NCBI GenBank assembly: GCA_001942415.1
Contig: MKJX01000110.1
Location: 25,172-89,171 of the forward strand
Length of the DNA: 64,000 nucleotides
Direction: 5' to 3'
Source: Pseudonocardia sp. CNS-139
GTDB taxonomy: Bacteria > Actinomycetota > Actinomycetes > Mycobacteriales > Pseudonocardiaceae
A program made the position numbers and the translations under genes. Below, piece after piece: positions 18,128 through 30,113 of the stretch (the stretch's first letter is position 1; every line of letters starts with the position of its first letter). The notes under the pieces are model-generated. The model was not told the DNA's origin and did not search any database. It was given only the letters and a program-made list of their open reading frames with translations.

Positions 18128-19298
18128 CGGCTCTCCCCTCTCGCGAGGACGTCGCCGTAGAGGTCGTGGTCGCCGCTGCCGGACAGGCAGACGAGCAGGT
18201 GCGCCCCGGCCCCGAGCTGTGCGGCCAGCCGCCCGGCGTGCGCCAGCGCGTGCGCCGACTCCAGCGCCGGGACGATGCCCTCCAGCCGGGCGCATCGGGT
18301 GGCGGCGGCGAGGGCGTCGTCGTCCTCGACCGACACGTACGTGGCTCGCCCGCGGGTCGCGAGCAGCGCGTGCTCGGGCCCGACGGCCGGGTAGTCGAGC
18401 CCGGCGGCGACCGAGTGCGTCGGCAGCGGCTGCCCGTCGCCGTCCTGCAGGACGAGGCTGAAGCTGCCGTGCAGCACCCCGGGCGTGCCGTGCCCGGCGG
18501 CGGCCGCGTGCCGCTGCCGGCCGGTGCCGCCGGCCTCGACGCCCACCAGCCGCACGAGTGCGTCGTCGAGGAACGCGGTGAACGCGCCGATCGCGTTCGA
18601 CCCGCCCCCGACGCACGCCACCACGCGTCCGGGAGCGTGCCGGTGGCCTCGAGCACCTGCGCCCTGGCCTCGTCGCCGATCACCCGCTGCAGGTCGCGCA
18701 CCAGCTCCGGGTACGGCGCGGGCCCGATCGCCGAGCCGACGGCGTAGTGCGTCTCGCCGGGCCGGGCGGCCCAGTCCCGGATGGCCTCCGAGATCGCTTC
18801 CTTCACGGTGGCCGAGCCGGACGCGACCGTCCGGACGTCGGCGCCGAGCGTCCGCATCCGGTGCACCTCGACCGGGCGGCGCACGGCGTCGGCCGCGCCC
18901 ATGTAGACCACACACGCCAGACCGGCCCGCGCGCACGCCGCGGCCGTCGCGACGCCGTGGCGCCCGCCTCCGGTGTCGGCGACCACCCGCGTGCGGCCCA
19001 TCCGGCCCGCGAGCGCGACCTGGCCGGCCGCGCTGTTGAGCGTGTGCGCCCCGGTGTGGCAGAGGTCCTCGCGCTTGAGGTGGATCGTGGCCCCGCCGTG
19101 GTGCTCGGTGAGCCGCCCGGCGGTGTGCAGCGGCGTGGGCCGTCCGACGAACGTCGCGTGCAGCTCCTGCAGCTCGGCCCGGAACCCCGGGTCGGTGCGC
19201 AGGGCCGTCCACGTCTCGCGCAGCTCGTCGAGGGCCGTCGTCAGGGTCTCCGGGACGTAGCGGCCGCCGAACCGCCCGAACCGGCCGGGGTCGTTCAC
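18124..19298 (-). CDS. trpB: Tryptophan synthase beta chain homologue lacking the PLP lysine
   Basis: Length, order and most motifs are those of TrpB: GRFGGRYVPETL, LKREDLCHTGAH, HYAVGSAIGPAPYPELVRDL, the PLP-phosphate loop CVGGGSNAIGAF, AGLDYPAVGPEHA and EGIVPALESAHALAHAG. However, the PLP Schiff-base Lys in the normal H-K-(I/V/L)-N is Thr here (GAHTLNSAAGQ, codon acg), and the catalytic Glu of AETGAGQHG is Asp (ADTGGGRHGVA). Classical indole-plus-serine chemistry therefore seems unlikely. One frame break lies near 18632. It may serve as an activator of TrpA or have another chemistry. The GTG start overlaps the trpC stop. Confidence 0.88.
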
Positions 19299-20076
19299 CG
19301 GGTCAGCTCCCCGAGCACGGCGGCCGGGTCGTCGGCGCGCATCAGCGTCTCCCCGACGAGAACGGCGTCGGCGCCCGCGGCGTGCAGGTCCTGCGCGTCC
19401 GCCCGGGAGCTGATCCCGCTCTCGCCGACGACCACCGGGCCGCCGCCGATCCGGGCCCGCAGCCGGGCCGTCAGCGACATGTCGATCGAGAAGTCGCGCA
19501 GGTCCCGGTGGTTCACGCCGACGACGTCCGCGTCCGCGGCGAGCGCCCGGTCCACCTCGGCGGCGTCGTGCACCTCGACGAGCGGGGTCATGCCCAGCTC
19601 GCGGACCAGCCCGAGCAGGTCGGTGAGCCGCGCCTGCGGCAGCGCGGCGACGATCAGCAGCACCGCGTCGGCGCCCAGCGCCCGCGCCTCGAACACCTGG
19701 AACGGCTCGACGACGAAGTCCTTGCGCAGCAGCGGCAGATCGGTGGCGGCCCGGACCTGCGCGAGGTGGTCGGGGCTGCCGCCGAACCCGGCCTCGTGGG
19801 TGAGCACCGAGACGGCCGCCGCGCCGCCCTTCTCGTAGGCCGCGACCTGCGCGACCGGGTCGTAGTGCGCCACCAGCGGCCCGCGGGAGGGGCTGCGGGA
19901 CTTGAGCTCCGCGATCACCCGCAGGCCGTCGCCCCGCAGCGCGGCGGCGAAGTCCCGGGGCGGGTCGGCGGCCTGCACCATCCAGTGCAGGTCGCGTCGG
20001 AGAGCGTCCGGCGCCGCCGCGCGGTCTGCGCGCGGGCCTCGGCGACGAGCCGGTCGAGCGTCGCGAGCCCGGTCAA
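19295..20076 (-). CDS. trpC: Indole-3-glycerol-phosphate synthase
   Basis: TrpC closes the indole ring from CdRP. Active-site residues are intact: the Glu and Lys in VIAELKSRSPSRG, the Lys in LPLLRKDFVVEPFQ, the Glu in TPLVEVHDAAEVD, the Asn in VVGVNHRDLRDFSID and the Ser in VVVGESGISSRADAQDLHAA. The phosphate site is GADAVLVGETLMRADDP. A one-base break near 20000 separates the N-terminal helix (LATLDRLVAEARAQTARRRR) from the barrel. The TTG start at 20076 is supported by a TTGA overlap with the trpD stop. Confidence 0.93.
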
Positions 20077-21103
20077 GATGCCCGCCGTTCCGGCTCGGCG
20101 GCCTGCACCGAAGCTTGCACCCAGCGGTCGAGCCGGGCCGCCGCCGCCCCGCTGTCGACGGCGTCGGCGGCCCGCCGCAGCCCGTCGGCCCAGTCCGCGG
20201 CCCGGCCCGTCACGAGCAGCCCGGCCGCCGCGTTGAGCAGCACGACGTCGCGGCGCGGGCCGCGCTCCCCGGCCAGCACCGCGCGCACGATCGCGGCGTT
20301 GCGGGCCCGGTCGCCGCCCGCGAGGTCGGCGATCCGGGAGCGCGCGATGCCCAGGCCGGCCGGGTCGAGCCGGTAGCGGCGCACGGCGTCGCCGTGGATC
20401 TCCACCACGTCCGACGGCGCGGCGACGCTCAGCTCGTCCATGCCGTCGAGCGAGTGCACGACCAGCGCCCGGGTGACGCCGAGCCGGCGCAGCACCTCGG
20501 CCAGCGGCTCGGCCAGCGCCGGGTCCGGCACCCCGAGCACCTGGAACCGGGCCCGCGCCGGGTTGCAGAGCGGCCCGAGCAGGTTGAACACCGTGCGCAC
20601 GCCCAGCTCGCGCCGGGCCGGCGCGGCGTGCCGGAACCCGCCGTGGAACACCGGCGCGAAGAGGAAGGTGACACCGGCGAGCCCGAGGCAGCGGGCCACC
20701 GCGGCCGGGCCGAGGTCGATCCGCACGCCCAGCTCCTCCAGCACGTCGGCGCTGCCGCACGCGGAGGAGACGCTGCGGTTGCCGTGCTTCGCGACGCGCA
20801 CGCCGCACGCCGCGACGACCACCGCGGCCGCCGTCGAGACGTTGAACGTGTCGTGCCCGTCGCCGCCGGTGCCGCAGGTGTCGAGCACGTCGTCGCCGCT
20901 GAACGGGACGTGCGCGGCTGCCTCCCGGGCGGCCCTGGCCATCCCGACCAGCTCGTCCACCGACTCGCCGCGCACGGCCATCGCCATCGCCAGGCCCGCG
21001 ACCTGTGCGTCCGTCGCCTCGCCGCGCATGATCGCGCCCATCGCGCGGTGCGCGGCGGCCTCGTCGAGCGCCCCGCCGCCGCGGACGGTGCGCAACAGGT
21101 CGA

Positions 21104-21107
<4 letters not shown>
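20073..21107 (-). CDS. trpD: Anthranilate phosphoribosyltransferase
   Basis: TrpD transfers phosphoribose from PRPP to anthranilate. The PRPP-binding glycine motif DTCGTGGDGHDTFNVST and the anthranilate-site KHGNRSVSSACGSADVLEEL are intact, as is FLFAPVFHGGFRHAAPARRE (normally FAP-x-x-H-x-A) followed by RTVFNLLGPLCNPA. The 344-residue frame is uninterrupted. The ATG at 21107 overlaps the trpG stop (ATGA) and has GGGGGTGGA upstream. Confidence 0.95.
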
Positions 21108-21668
<561 letters not shown>

Positions 21669-21672
<4 letters not shown>

Positions 21673-23087
21673 GCCTGCTCCTCCGCGGCGCGGACCGCGG
21701 CGAAGACCGCCCCGGCCTTGTGCACCGTCTCCCGGTACTCCGCGTCCGGGTCGGAGTCGGCGACCACGCCGGCCCCGGCCCGCACGTGCACCGTCCCGTC
21801 GCTGACGACCAGCGTGCGCAGCGCGATCGCGAGGTCCGCCACGCCGCCGTGGCCGACGAACCCGAGCGCCCCGCCGTACACGCCCCGCCCGGCGCCCTCC
21901 AGCTCGGCGATCAGCTCCATCGCGCGGATCTTCGGGGCGCCGCTCAGCGTGCCCGCGGGGAACGCGCAGCGGATCGCGTCGAGGCAGGTGTGGGGCGCGG
22001 CCAGCTCGCCGACCACCGTGGACGACAGGTGCATGACGTGCGAGAACCGCTCGACGTCCAGCATGCGTTCGACCTCGACCGTGCCCGGCCGGCAGACCCG
22101 GCTCAGGTCGTTGCGCGCGAGGTCGACGAGCATGACGTGCTCGGCGCGCTCCTTCTCGTCGGCGAGCAGCTCCCGTTCCAGCGCCGTGTCGGCGGGGGCG
22201 TCGGCGCCGCGCGGCCGGGTGCCGGCCAGCGGGCGGATGCGCACCTGGCGCCCGTCGGTCCGGACGAGCAGCTCGGGCGAGGCGCCGACGACGTACCGGC
22301 CCTCGCCGAGCGACAGGTGGTACATGTACGGCGACGGGTTGACCGCCCGCAGGTGCCGGTAGACGGTCAGCGGGTGGGCCCGCAGCGGCTTGCCGAACCG
22401 CTGCGACACGACGATCTGGAACGCCTCACCTGCGGCGATGTGCTCCTTGGCCTGCCGCACGCGGGCGGTGAACGTCGCGCGGTCGACCTCGGGTTCCCAC
22501 TCGGCGGGCGGGCCGGCCGGTTCGGGGGCCGGCTCGGGCGCGGGCGCCGCGATCCGGGCCTGCATCGCGTCGAGCCGGGCCAGCGCGTCGGCGCGGCTCT
22601 CCTCGCGCGGGCGGTGCAGCGTGACGAGCAGCAGCCGGCGCGTCGCGTGGTCGAGCACGGCCAGGTCGTCGACGGCGAGGAACGCGGCGTCGGGCAGGCC
22701 CTCGGCCGGGGGCGGCGGCGCGGGCAGCCGCTCGAAGTGCCGCGCGACGTCGTAGCCGAGGTAGCCGACCGCGCCCCCGGCGAAGGGCGGCAGGCCGGGC
22801 ACCGGGGCCACCCTCGACGTCACGAGCGGGTGCAGCGCGGCCAGCGGGTCGCCGGGCGGCAGCGGCAGCACCCGCGGCCGGTGGCTGATGTAGGAGTACC
22901 GGCCGACCGAGCCGTCCGGGCTGACGCCCTCCAGCAGGAAACCGGGCCGGTCGGGGTCGTTCAGCCGGGTGAACAGGGTCACCGGCGTCGTGGTGTCGGC
23001 CAGCAGCTCGCGGACGACGGGGACGACGTCGTACGCCGTCTCGTCGGTGGCAGTGGCCGGTCGGGTGAGCTCGCCCAGGGCGATCAC
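21669..23087 (-). CDS. trpE: Anthranilate synthase component I
   Basis: TrpE converts chorismate to anthranilate with ammonia from TrpG. The chorismate-binding core is complete: EAFQIVVSQRF, NPSPYMYHLSLGEGRYVVGA, IRPLAGTRPRGA, EHVMLVDLARNDLSRVCRPG, RFSHVMHLSSTVVGEL and CAFPAGTLSGAPKIRAMELI. In the N-terminal allosteric motif the usual LLES is LLEG, and that Ser contacts feedback tryptophan in known enzymes. The GTG at 23087 is chosen because GGAGG lies nine bases upstream; the open frame back to 23258 contains the operator and is taken as untranslated leader. Length is about 472 residues. Confidence 0.94.
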
Positions 23088-23270
23088 GTGGTCAACCTCC
23101 TCGTGGGCAGCACGGATCGGCGACCCGTCGGACGTTCGTCGACGAGCCGCTGCTCGGTGCCGGGATCTCCGCGTGGAGGGGCCCTCGTCGGCGCGCTCCT
23201 GCGGCGCCTTCCAGTGAAGCCGTGCCGGCTTCGTTTCGGCTGAGTAACGGATACTCATCCTCGGCCGGCG
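23088..23270 (-). promoter_or_regulatory. trpE leader region with operator and hairpin
   Basis: The palindrome TGAGTAACGGATACTCA is at 23241-23257, identical to the one before the P450. A small hairpin with arms GAAGCCG/CGGCTTC lies at 23217-23233. No leader peptide with adjacent Trp codons was found in any minus-strand frame, so classical trp attenuation is not supported. Transcription may also read in from the LAL gene, which ends at 23271. Confidence 0.65.
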
Positions 23271-26017
23271 TCACGCCCGGCCGGTGGACTCCAGGAGCCG
23301 GGCCAGCTCGGCGCGGCTGGACACGCCGAGCTTCGTGTAGACGTTCTGCAGGTGGTTCGTCACCGTGCGGGTGGACAGGCCCAGCCGCCCGGCGATCTCG
23401 CGGCTGGCGTGCCCGCCGCCGCGAGCACCGCGACCTCGCGCTCGCGCCGGCCCAGCCGCCCGGGGATCTCCGGGCCGAGCGCCGCGGGCGACCGGCCGCT
23501 CTCGCAGCGCTGCAGCATCGCGGCCGCCCGGGCGGTGGCGGCCGCCGCCGGCCGGGAGCGCCCGGCGGCGCGCAGCAGCCGGGCCGCGTCCCGGAACGCC
23601 TCGGCGGCCAGCAGGTGCGCGCCGAAGCCGGCGAACGCCTCCCCGGCCGCGGACAGCTGCGCGGCGTCGCCCGCGGCCAAGCCACCGGCGTACGCGGCGC
23701 GGGCGTGCAGCAGCGGGCTGTCGGAGCCTGCGGCCAGCTCGGCCAGCCGGTCGGCCACCAGCTCGGGGAAGCCGAGCCGGGCCACCTGGTGGCGCGTCAC
23801 GGCCTCCGCGGTCACCCGCCCGGCCGCGGCGTCGGCGGTCGCGGCGTCCTGCAGCACCTTCGCCGCGTCCGCGGTCGCGCCCTCCGCGGCCAGCACGGAC
23901 GCCTCCGCGAGCACCACGAGGTCGGTGGCCCGGTCCGGCCACCGGTCGGTCAGCTCGTCGAGCCGGCGGCGGGCGTCGGCGACCTCGCCCAGCCGGGCCT
24001 GCACCACGACGCGCCCGCGAGCCCGTCGCGCAGCAGCTCGGGCCGGGCGCTCGCCCGGGCGACGCCGGCCAGCTCGCGGAAGTGCCGCAGCGCGGTGCGG
24101 TCCCGGCCGCCGAGCAGGTGCAGCCGGCCCAGCAGCAGCGCGCCCCGGGCGTGCACGCCGGGCACGTCGGCCAGCACGACGTCGGCCATCCCGCCCTCCG
24201 CCTCGGCCTGTGCGTCGGCGAGCCGGCCCGCCGCCATCATCACCGTGGCGACGGAGAACCGCAGGTAGGAGCGGTGCGAGAGGATCGACGTGCCTTCGGC
24301 GCCGATCCGGCCGATCCCGTCGAGCCCGCCCGCGGCCAGCTCGGTGAGCGCCTGCACCGGACGCCCCGTGGCGCCCAGGACGTCCAGCCGCGCCGTCCCG
24401 GCCACGGGGGAGGTGCGGGCGAGCGCCACGGGCACGTCGGCGAGCAGCGCCACGGCCCGCCCGGTCCGGCCGCGGTCGTTGAGCAGCGCGGCGGCGGCCG
24501 CCGTCAGCTCGGCGTGGTCGAGGCCCGGGGTGGCGGCGATCGCCCGTTCGATCACGGCGAGCGCCTCCTCCGGCCGGCGCACGGTGTAGCCGAGGGTCAG
24601 CGCGTGCTCCACCGCGATCCGGCACAGCAGCTGCGCCTGCGCCGGCAGCACCACCGCGGCCGCGGCGGCCTCGTGCGCGGCGCAGCCCTCCTCCGGCCGG
24701 TGCAGCTCGGAGCGCGCGTGCCCGAGCAGGAACAGCGCCATCGCGGCGTGGTCGGCACCGCCGGGCGCGGCCAGCGCGGCCGCCGCGAGCCGTTCGGTGG
24801 TGGGGTAGTCGTGCACGGCGCACGCGAGCCGGGCCGCCCGCAGCAGCAGCTCGGGGTCGCCCGCCGTGCCGAGCGCCAGCTCCCAGCCGGCGAGCCGCAG
24901 CGCGTCCTCCTGGCGGCGGGCGCCGAGCCCGCGCACGCGGGCGATGTGGGTGCGCAGGATGCGTTCGGTGCGCAGGCTGGGCGTGCGGTGGCGCACCGCC
25001 TGCACGTAGAGCGGGTGCGCGAGGCTCGCCGTCCGCCGCCGGCCCCGGACGTCCACCCGCAGCACGCCGAGCCGCTCCAGCTCCGCGACGGTCTCGGGTG
25101 CGGCCAGCGCGTCCAGGGCGGCGGCCTCCAGCGGTTGGCAGACGGCCACGTGCTCCAGCAGCTCCCGGCTCGCGACGGCAGCGCGGCGAGCCGGGCCTCG
25201 ATGAGCTGGTCCAGCCGCGGCGTGGTGCCGGGCTCGTCCACCAGCTGCCACACGCCGTCGCCCGGCACGAGCGTGCCGGCCGCGAGCGAGCCGAGCACCA
25301 GCTCGCGCAGGAACAGCACGTTGCCCTGGCCGGCCCGGGTCAGCGCGGCGAGCGTCGTCGAGGTGACCGGGCCGCCCAGTGCCCGGCCCAGCAGCTCGTC
25401 GACGCCGGCCGCGTCCAGCGCGCCGAGGTCGGTCCGGTCCATCCCGTCCGGCACCTCGCCGTTGACGAGCGTGCCGCTGCGCAGGGTGGCGAGCAGGAAC
25501 ACCCCGCCCTCCGTGGCCAGCCGGGTCAGCAGGTCCAGCGACACCGGGTCGAGCAGGTCGAGGTCGTCGACGAACACGACCTGGCGGCGCCCGCCGGACT
25601 GCGTGCGCCAGCTCGTGCGGGTGCGGTCGAGCAGCCGGGCCGCGTCGGTCGCGGCGCCCTCCTCGATCGACCCGGACGGCACGGGCAGCGCGTCGAGCAG
25701 CGGCACGAGGTGCGCGATGGCGCCGAGCGGGATGCCGGCGCGGTCCGGCTCGTGACGGCGCGGGCGACCGGCACCCCGGCCGCCGAGGCGAGCGCGAGGC
25801 ACTCCTCCGCCAACCGGGTCTTCCCGACGCCCGCTGCTCCCACCAGCAGCAACCCGGTGCGGCGCGAGTCGGCGAGGTCCGTCCGGAAGCGGTCCAGCTC
25901 GCCGTCGCGCCCGACGAACGGCCACGGCTCCGTGGGGGCGGCGACGTTTCCCGGCATCTCCGCAGTACTCGCCCGGACCGGCTCCGGTGCAACGGTGCTC
26001 CCTGTCACACGCGTCAC
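23271..26017 (-). CDS. LAL-type LuxR regulator (large ATP-binding), regulator 1
   Basis: About 915 residues. The N-terminal ATPase has Walker A LLVGAAGVGKTRLAEECLAL and Walker B RRQVVFVDDLDLLDPVSLDL. A long helical TPR-like middle (for example LGARRQEDALRLAGWELALG) follows, and then a C-terminal LuxR helix-turn-helix: REIAGRLGLSTRTVTNHLQN, then VYTKLGVSSRAELARL. LAL proteins are pathway-specific activators of secondary metabolism or catabolism. Breaks near 25755, 25180, 24015 and 23420 interrupt the frame. The GTG start overlaps the stop of regulator 2. It lies immediately upstream of trpE and is the leading candidate to control that operon. Confidence 0.88.
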
Positions 26018-28688
26018 GCGCGGTCGAGGGCCGCGGCGAGCTCGGCCCGCGTCGAGACGCCGAGCTTGCGGTAGACCTTCTGCAGGTGGTTGTTCACCGT
26101 CCGCACCGACAGCACCAGCGCCGCCGCGATGTCCCGGCTGGGCACGCCGTCCGCGGCCATGCGGGCGATCTCCCGTTCCCGCGCCGAGAGCGCCACGGCG
26201 CCGCCGGCCAGCCCGGCCGTCGCCGGCGACCGGGCGCCCTCGCAGGCCGCCAGCCACTCCTGGGCGCGGGCGGTCATCCGCGCCGCCCGGCGGGGCTCGC
26301 CGCGTTCCGCGTAGCCGGCCGCCGCGGCCACGGCCGCCTCCGCCGCGGAGAGCAGCAGGCCCATGCCCTCGAACGCGTCCGCGACGGCGGCGAGCGCGTC
26401 GGCGTCGCGGTCGGCGGCCGCGGCGGCGTGCCGGGCGCGCAGGTGCACGACCGGGCTGTCGGCGCCGCGGGCCAGGTCCGCGAGCAGGCCCGCCACCTGC
26501 GGCGCCGCCCCGAGCCGGACGACGTCGTGCAGCGCCGTCGTGGCCGCGGCAACGTCGCCGTGCGCCGCGTCGACCTCGGCGGCCGCGCGCAGGACCGCGA
26601 CCGCCCCGTCCGGGTCGCCCGCCCCGATCCGGACCCACGCCGCGGCGCGCGCGAAGAGCCCGCGGTCCGGCACGGCGCCCTCCCCGAGGGCCTGGTCGAA
26701 GCTGCGCGCCGCGGCCTCCGCGTCGCCGAGCAGGACGTGCGCCATCGCCGCGTTCGCGATCGCCTGCTGGACCTGCAGGAGCAGGTTGTTGGACCGGGCC
26801 CGGGCGGCCGTCACGCCGAGGTGGCGCAGCGCGGACGCGGACGGCCGGCGGCGAGGTGGTAGCGCCCGAGGTGGTAGTTGCCGATGATCTCGGCGGGCGC
26901 GTTCGCCTCGGCGGCGTCGAGGCCGCGCCGCGCGTCCTCGATCGCGGCCGGGAGCTGCCCGGCCTCGTACCGCACGCTCGACAGCGCGAGCCACCGCAGC
27001 GCCACGTGCGGCCACGGCATGCCCTCGGGGTCCGGGGCGAGGTCCGCGGTGCCGCCCAGCGCGACGTCCGCGGCGGCGTACGGGAGCGCCTCCACCGCGC
27101 GGCCCGCCGCCGCCAGCGCGGTGGCCCGGGCCTGCGCGCCCAGCGGCCCCGGGATCCGGGCCAGCCCGCCGGGGGCGCCCTCGATCGTGGCGAGCGCGGC
27201 GCCGGGGTCGCCGCCGATGGTGAGGATGAGCGCGGCGGTGCCGGCCAGCTCGTCCTGGTGCTCGCGGGGCAGCACGGCCCGGGCGTCCGCGATCGCCTGC
27301 AGCGCCGACGGCGGGTCGCCCAGCGAGAACGCGAGGAAGACCGCGCGCATCATCGCCGTGCGGCGCAGCTGCGGGCCGGGGCGCGCGGCGAACACGCGGG
27401 ACGCCGCGGCCAGGTGCTCCTCCGCCTCGGCGGGCCGGTCGAGGTGGCCCAGCGCCTCGCCCAGGACGCGCCGCGCCTCGGCGGCCAGCTCGCCCGTGGG
27501 ACCAGCGGCGAGGGCGGCGCCCGCGAGCCGTTCGACCTCGGCGAAGTCCAGCTCGGACAGGCTCAGCCGGGCCGCCCGCACCAGCAGCTCCGGGTCGGCC
27601 GTGCCGGACGCGGCGAGCTGCCACGTCGCGAGCCGCAGCACGTCGCCGCGGCGGCGCGCGCCCAGCCGGCGCAGCCGCGCGATCTGGGTCCGCAGGATCG
27701 CCTGCGCCCGCGCGGGCGGGATGCCGTCGCGCAGCACCTGCGCGTGCAGCGGGTGCGCGAGCGCGGCCCAGCGGCGCTGCCCGTCGCGCTCGACGGTGAC
27801 GAGGTCGGCGGCCTCCAGCTCCTCCAGCGCGGTGTGCGGGACCAGCTCCAGCAGCGCCGCGACCTCCAGCGGCGCGCACAGCGCGAGGTGCTCCATCGCC
27901 ACGCGCTGCTCCGGCCCGGCGGCGGCCAGCCGGGCGGCCACCAGCTCGTGCAGCCGCGGGCCCGTGACCAGCGGCGACGCCAGGTGCCACACCCCGTCCG
28001 ACCGCGTCAGCCCGCCCTCGCGCACGGCGGTGCGCACCAGCTCCCGCAGGTGCTGCACGTTGCCCCGGGAGAGCGTCGCGAAGGTCGCGCCGGTGTCCAC
28101 CGTGACGGGCCCGCCGAGCACGTCCTCCAGCAGCCGGCGGACGGTCGGCGGGTCCAGCTCGCCGATGTCGACGCGGACCGCCCGGCCCGCCGTCCACAGC
28201 CGTTCGGCCAGGTCGGGCAGCGGCCGGTCGGCGCGCAGCGCGGCCACCAGGAACACCGCCCCGACCTCGACGAGCTGCGCCACGAGGTTGGCCGAGACCG
28301 AGTCGAGCAGCTCGAAGTCGTCCACGAACCCGACGAGCCGCCGCCCGCCGGTGCGCTCCGCCAGCACGGCGCGGGCCTGCGTGAACAGCTCGACCGCGGT
28401 GACGTCGAGCGGGTCGGCTGGCTCGGGCGCGAAGTGCCGGGCGAACGCGCCGAGCGGCACCAGCCGGGCCGTGTCCGACGCGGCGACCGTGTCGACGGGC
28501 AGGCCGCGCGCCGCCGCCCGGACGAGGCACTCCTCGCCCAGCCGGGTGCGGCCCACCCCCGGCGTGCCGACGACGAGGAACCCGCCGTACGCCGGGTCGT
28601 CCACCACGGCCTCGAACGCCGTGAGCTCGCTGTCCCGCCCGACGAGCGGCCAGCCGCCCGCGACCGCTCGGCTGCCCTGCCTGACCAC
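26014..28688 (-). CDS. LAL-type LuxR regulator, regulator 2 (altered Walker A)
   Basis: About 890 residues with the same layout as regulator 1: ATPase domain, helical repeats, C-terminal LuxR helix-turn-helix (REREIARMAADGVPSRDIAA, then LVLSVRTVNNHLQKVYRKLG). The Walker A Lys is replaced by Arg (VVGTPGVGRTRLGEE), while Walker B (GFVDDFELLDSVS) is kept, so ATP turnover may be impaired. One break lies near 26845. The GTG start at 28688 has no clear ribosome site, which suggests a leaderless message. It is cotranscribed with and coupled to regulator 1. Confidence 0.88.
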
Positions 28689-28783
28689 GAACGGAGGCTA
28701 GGAAGCGGATGATAACGATCCGACGACTCCACGTATCAGACGGGTGAGAACTGTGGGTGCGGATCAACTCGGCGGAACGGCGG

Positions 28784-30113
28784 CTACTCCGACCGGCGGT
28801 CGACGAGCCGTTGCAGCTTGCCCACGGAGCGTTCCAGGGTGTCCGGGTCGACCACCTCGCACGCGACGGTGACGCCGACGGTGTCCTTGACCGTGCCCAC
28901 CAGCTCGGCCGCGGCCGGGCCGCGCCGGCCGGCGGGGGTGTCCGGGCGGGCCTCCACGCGCACGGCCAGCGCGTCCAGCCGGCCGTGGCGGGTGAGCACG
29001 AGCTGGAAGTGCGGCGAGAGCCCCGGCGTGCGCAGCACGACCTCCTCGATCTGGGTCGGGAAGACGTTCACGCCGCGCAGGATGATCATGTCGTCGCTGC
29101 GGCCGGTGACCTTCTGCATGCGCCGCATCGCGGGCCGCGCGGTGCCCGGCAGCAGCCGGGTGAGGTCGCGGGTGCGGTAGCGGATGATCGGCAGTGCCTC
29201 CTTGGTGAGCGAGGTGAACAGCAGCTCGCCCTCCTCGCCGGCGCGCAGCGGCGTCGGAGTGGGAGCGGGGTCGAGCGGGTCCACGACCTCGGGGAGGAAG
29301 TGGTCCTCCCAGACGTGCAGCCCGTCCTTGGTCTCGACGCACTCCTGCGCGACGCCGGGGCCGATCACCTCGGAGAGCCCGTAGATGTCCACGGCGTGCA
29401 TGCCGGTGCGGTCCTCGATCTCGGCGCGCATCTCCTCGGTCCAGGGTTCGGCGCCGAAGATCCCGACCCGCAGCGAGGTCGCGCGCGGGTCGAGGCCCTG
29501 GCGTTCGAGCTCGTCGATGATCGTGAGCATGTAGCTGGGGGTGAGCATGATGACGTCGGGGCGGAAGTCCTGGATGAGCTGTACCTGCCGCGGTGTCATG
29601 CCGCCGGAGACGGGGATGGCGGTCGCGCCCAGCTTCTCGATGCCGTAGTGCGCGCCGAGGCCGCCGGTGAACAGGCCGTACCCGTAGGCGTTGTGCACCT
29701 TGTCGCCGGGGCGCCCGCCCGCGGCGCGGATCGAGCGGGCCATCACGGTGGCCCAGGTGTCGATGTCGCGTGCGGTGTAGCGACCACCGTGGGGCGGCCG
29801 GTGGTGCCGCTGGAGGCGTGCACGCGCCGCACCTGCTCGCGGGCACGGCGAACATGCCGAACGGGTAGCTGTCGCGCAGGTCGGCCTTGGTCGTCATGGG
29901 GAACTTCGCGAGGTCGCCCAGCTCCCGGCAGTCGTCGGGGTGGACGCCCGCCGCGTCGAAGCTGCGCCGGTAGAACGGCACGTTGGCGTAGGCGTGGCGC
30001 AGGGTCGCGCGCAGCCGGTCGAGCTGCAGGGCCCGCAGCTCGTCCGCGGACATGCGCTCGGCGGGGTCGAGCGTCGCCGGGTCGGGGGCGTCGCCGAGCC
30101 GCTGCGCGGTCAC
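28784..30113 (-). CDS. paaK: Phenylacetate-CoA ligase
   Basis: PaaK activates phenylacetate with ATP and CoA, the entry step of the aerobic hybrid pathway. Subfamily markers are [116 protein letters not shown] and the C-terminal [20 protein letters not shown] with the catalytic Lys near the end ([12 protein letters not shown]). A break near 29790-29850 falls in the ATP P-loop region. The GTG start overlaps the paaZ stop. Confidence 0.95.

Noticed and set aside
23088..23258. N-terminal extension of TrpE starting MSIRYSAETKPARL, and the similar start in front of the P450 (MSIRYSLSG)
   Set aside because: Both begin inside the shared palindromic operator, which by itself creates the common peptide. 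The ribosome sites support the downstream GTG 23087 and ATG 15983.
23088..23270. A tryptophan attenuator leader peptide before trpE
   Set aside because: No short frame with consecutive Trp codons or terminator/antiterminator hairpin pair was found.
25098..28712. A 1204-codon open frame on the plus strand opposite the LAL regulators, and similar long frames (28757-34705, 21720-23243, 13928-15757)
   Set aside because: They are antisense or shifted readings of clear genes in very GC-rich DNA, with Arg/Ala/Gly/Pro-rich composition and no family motifs.
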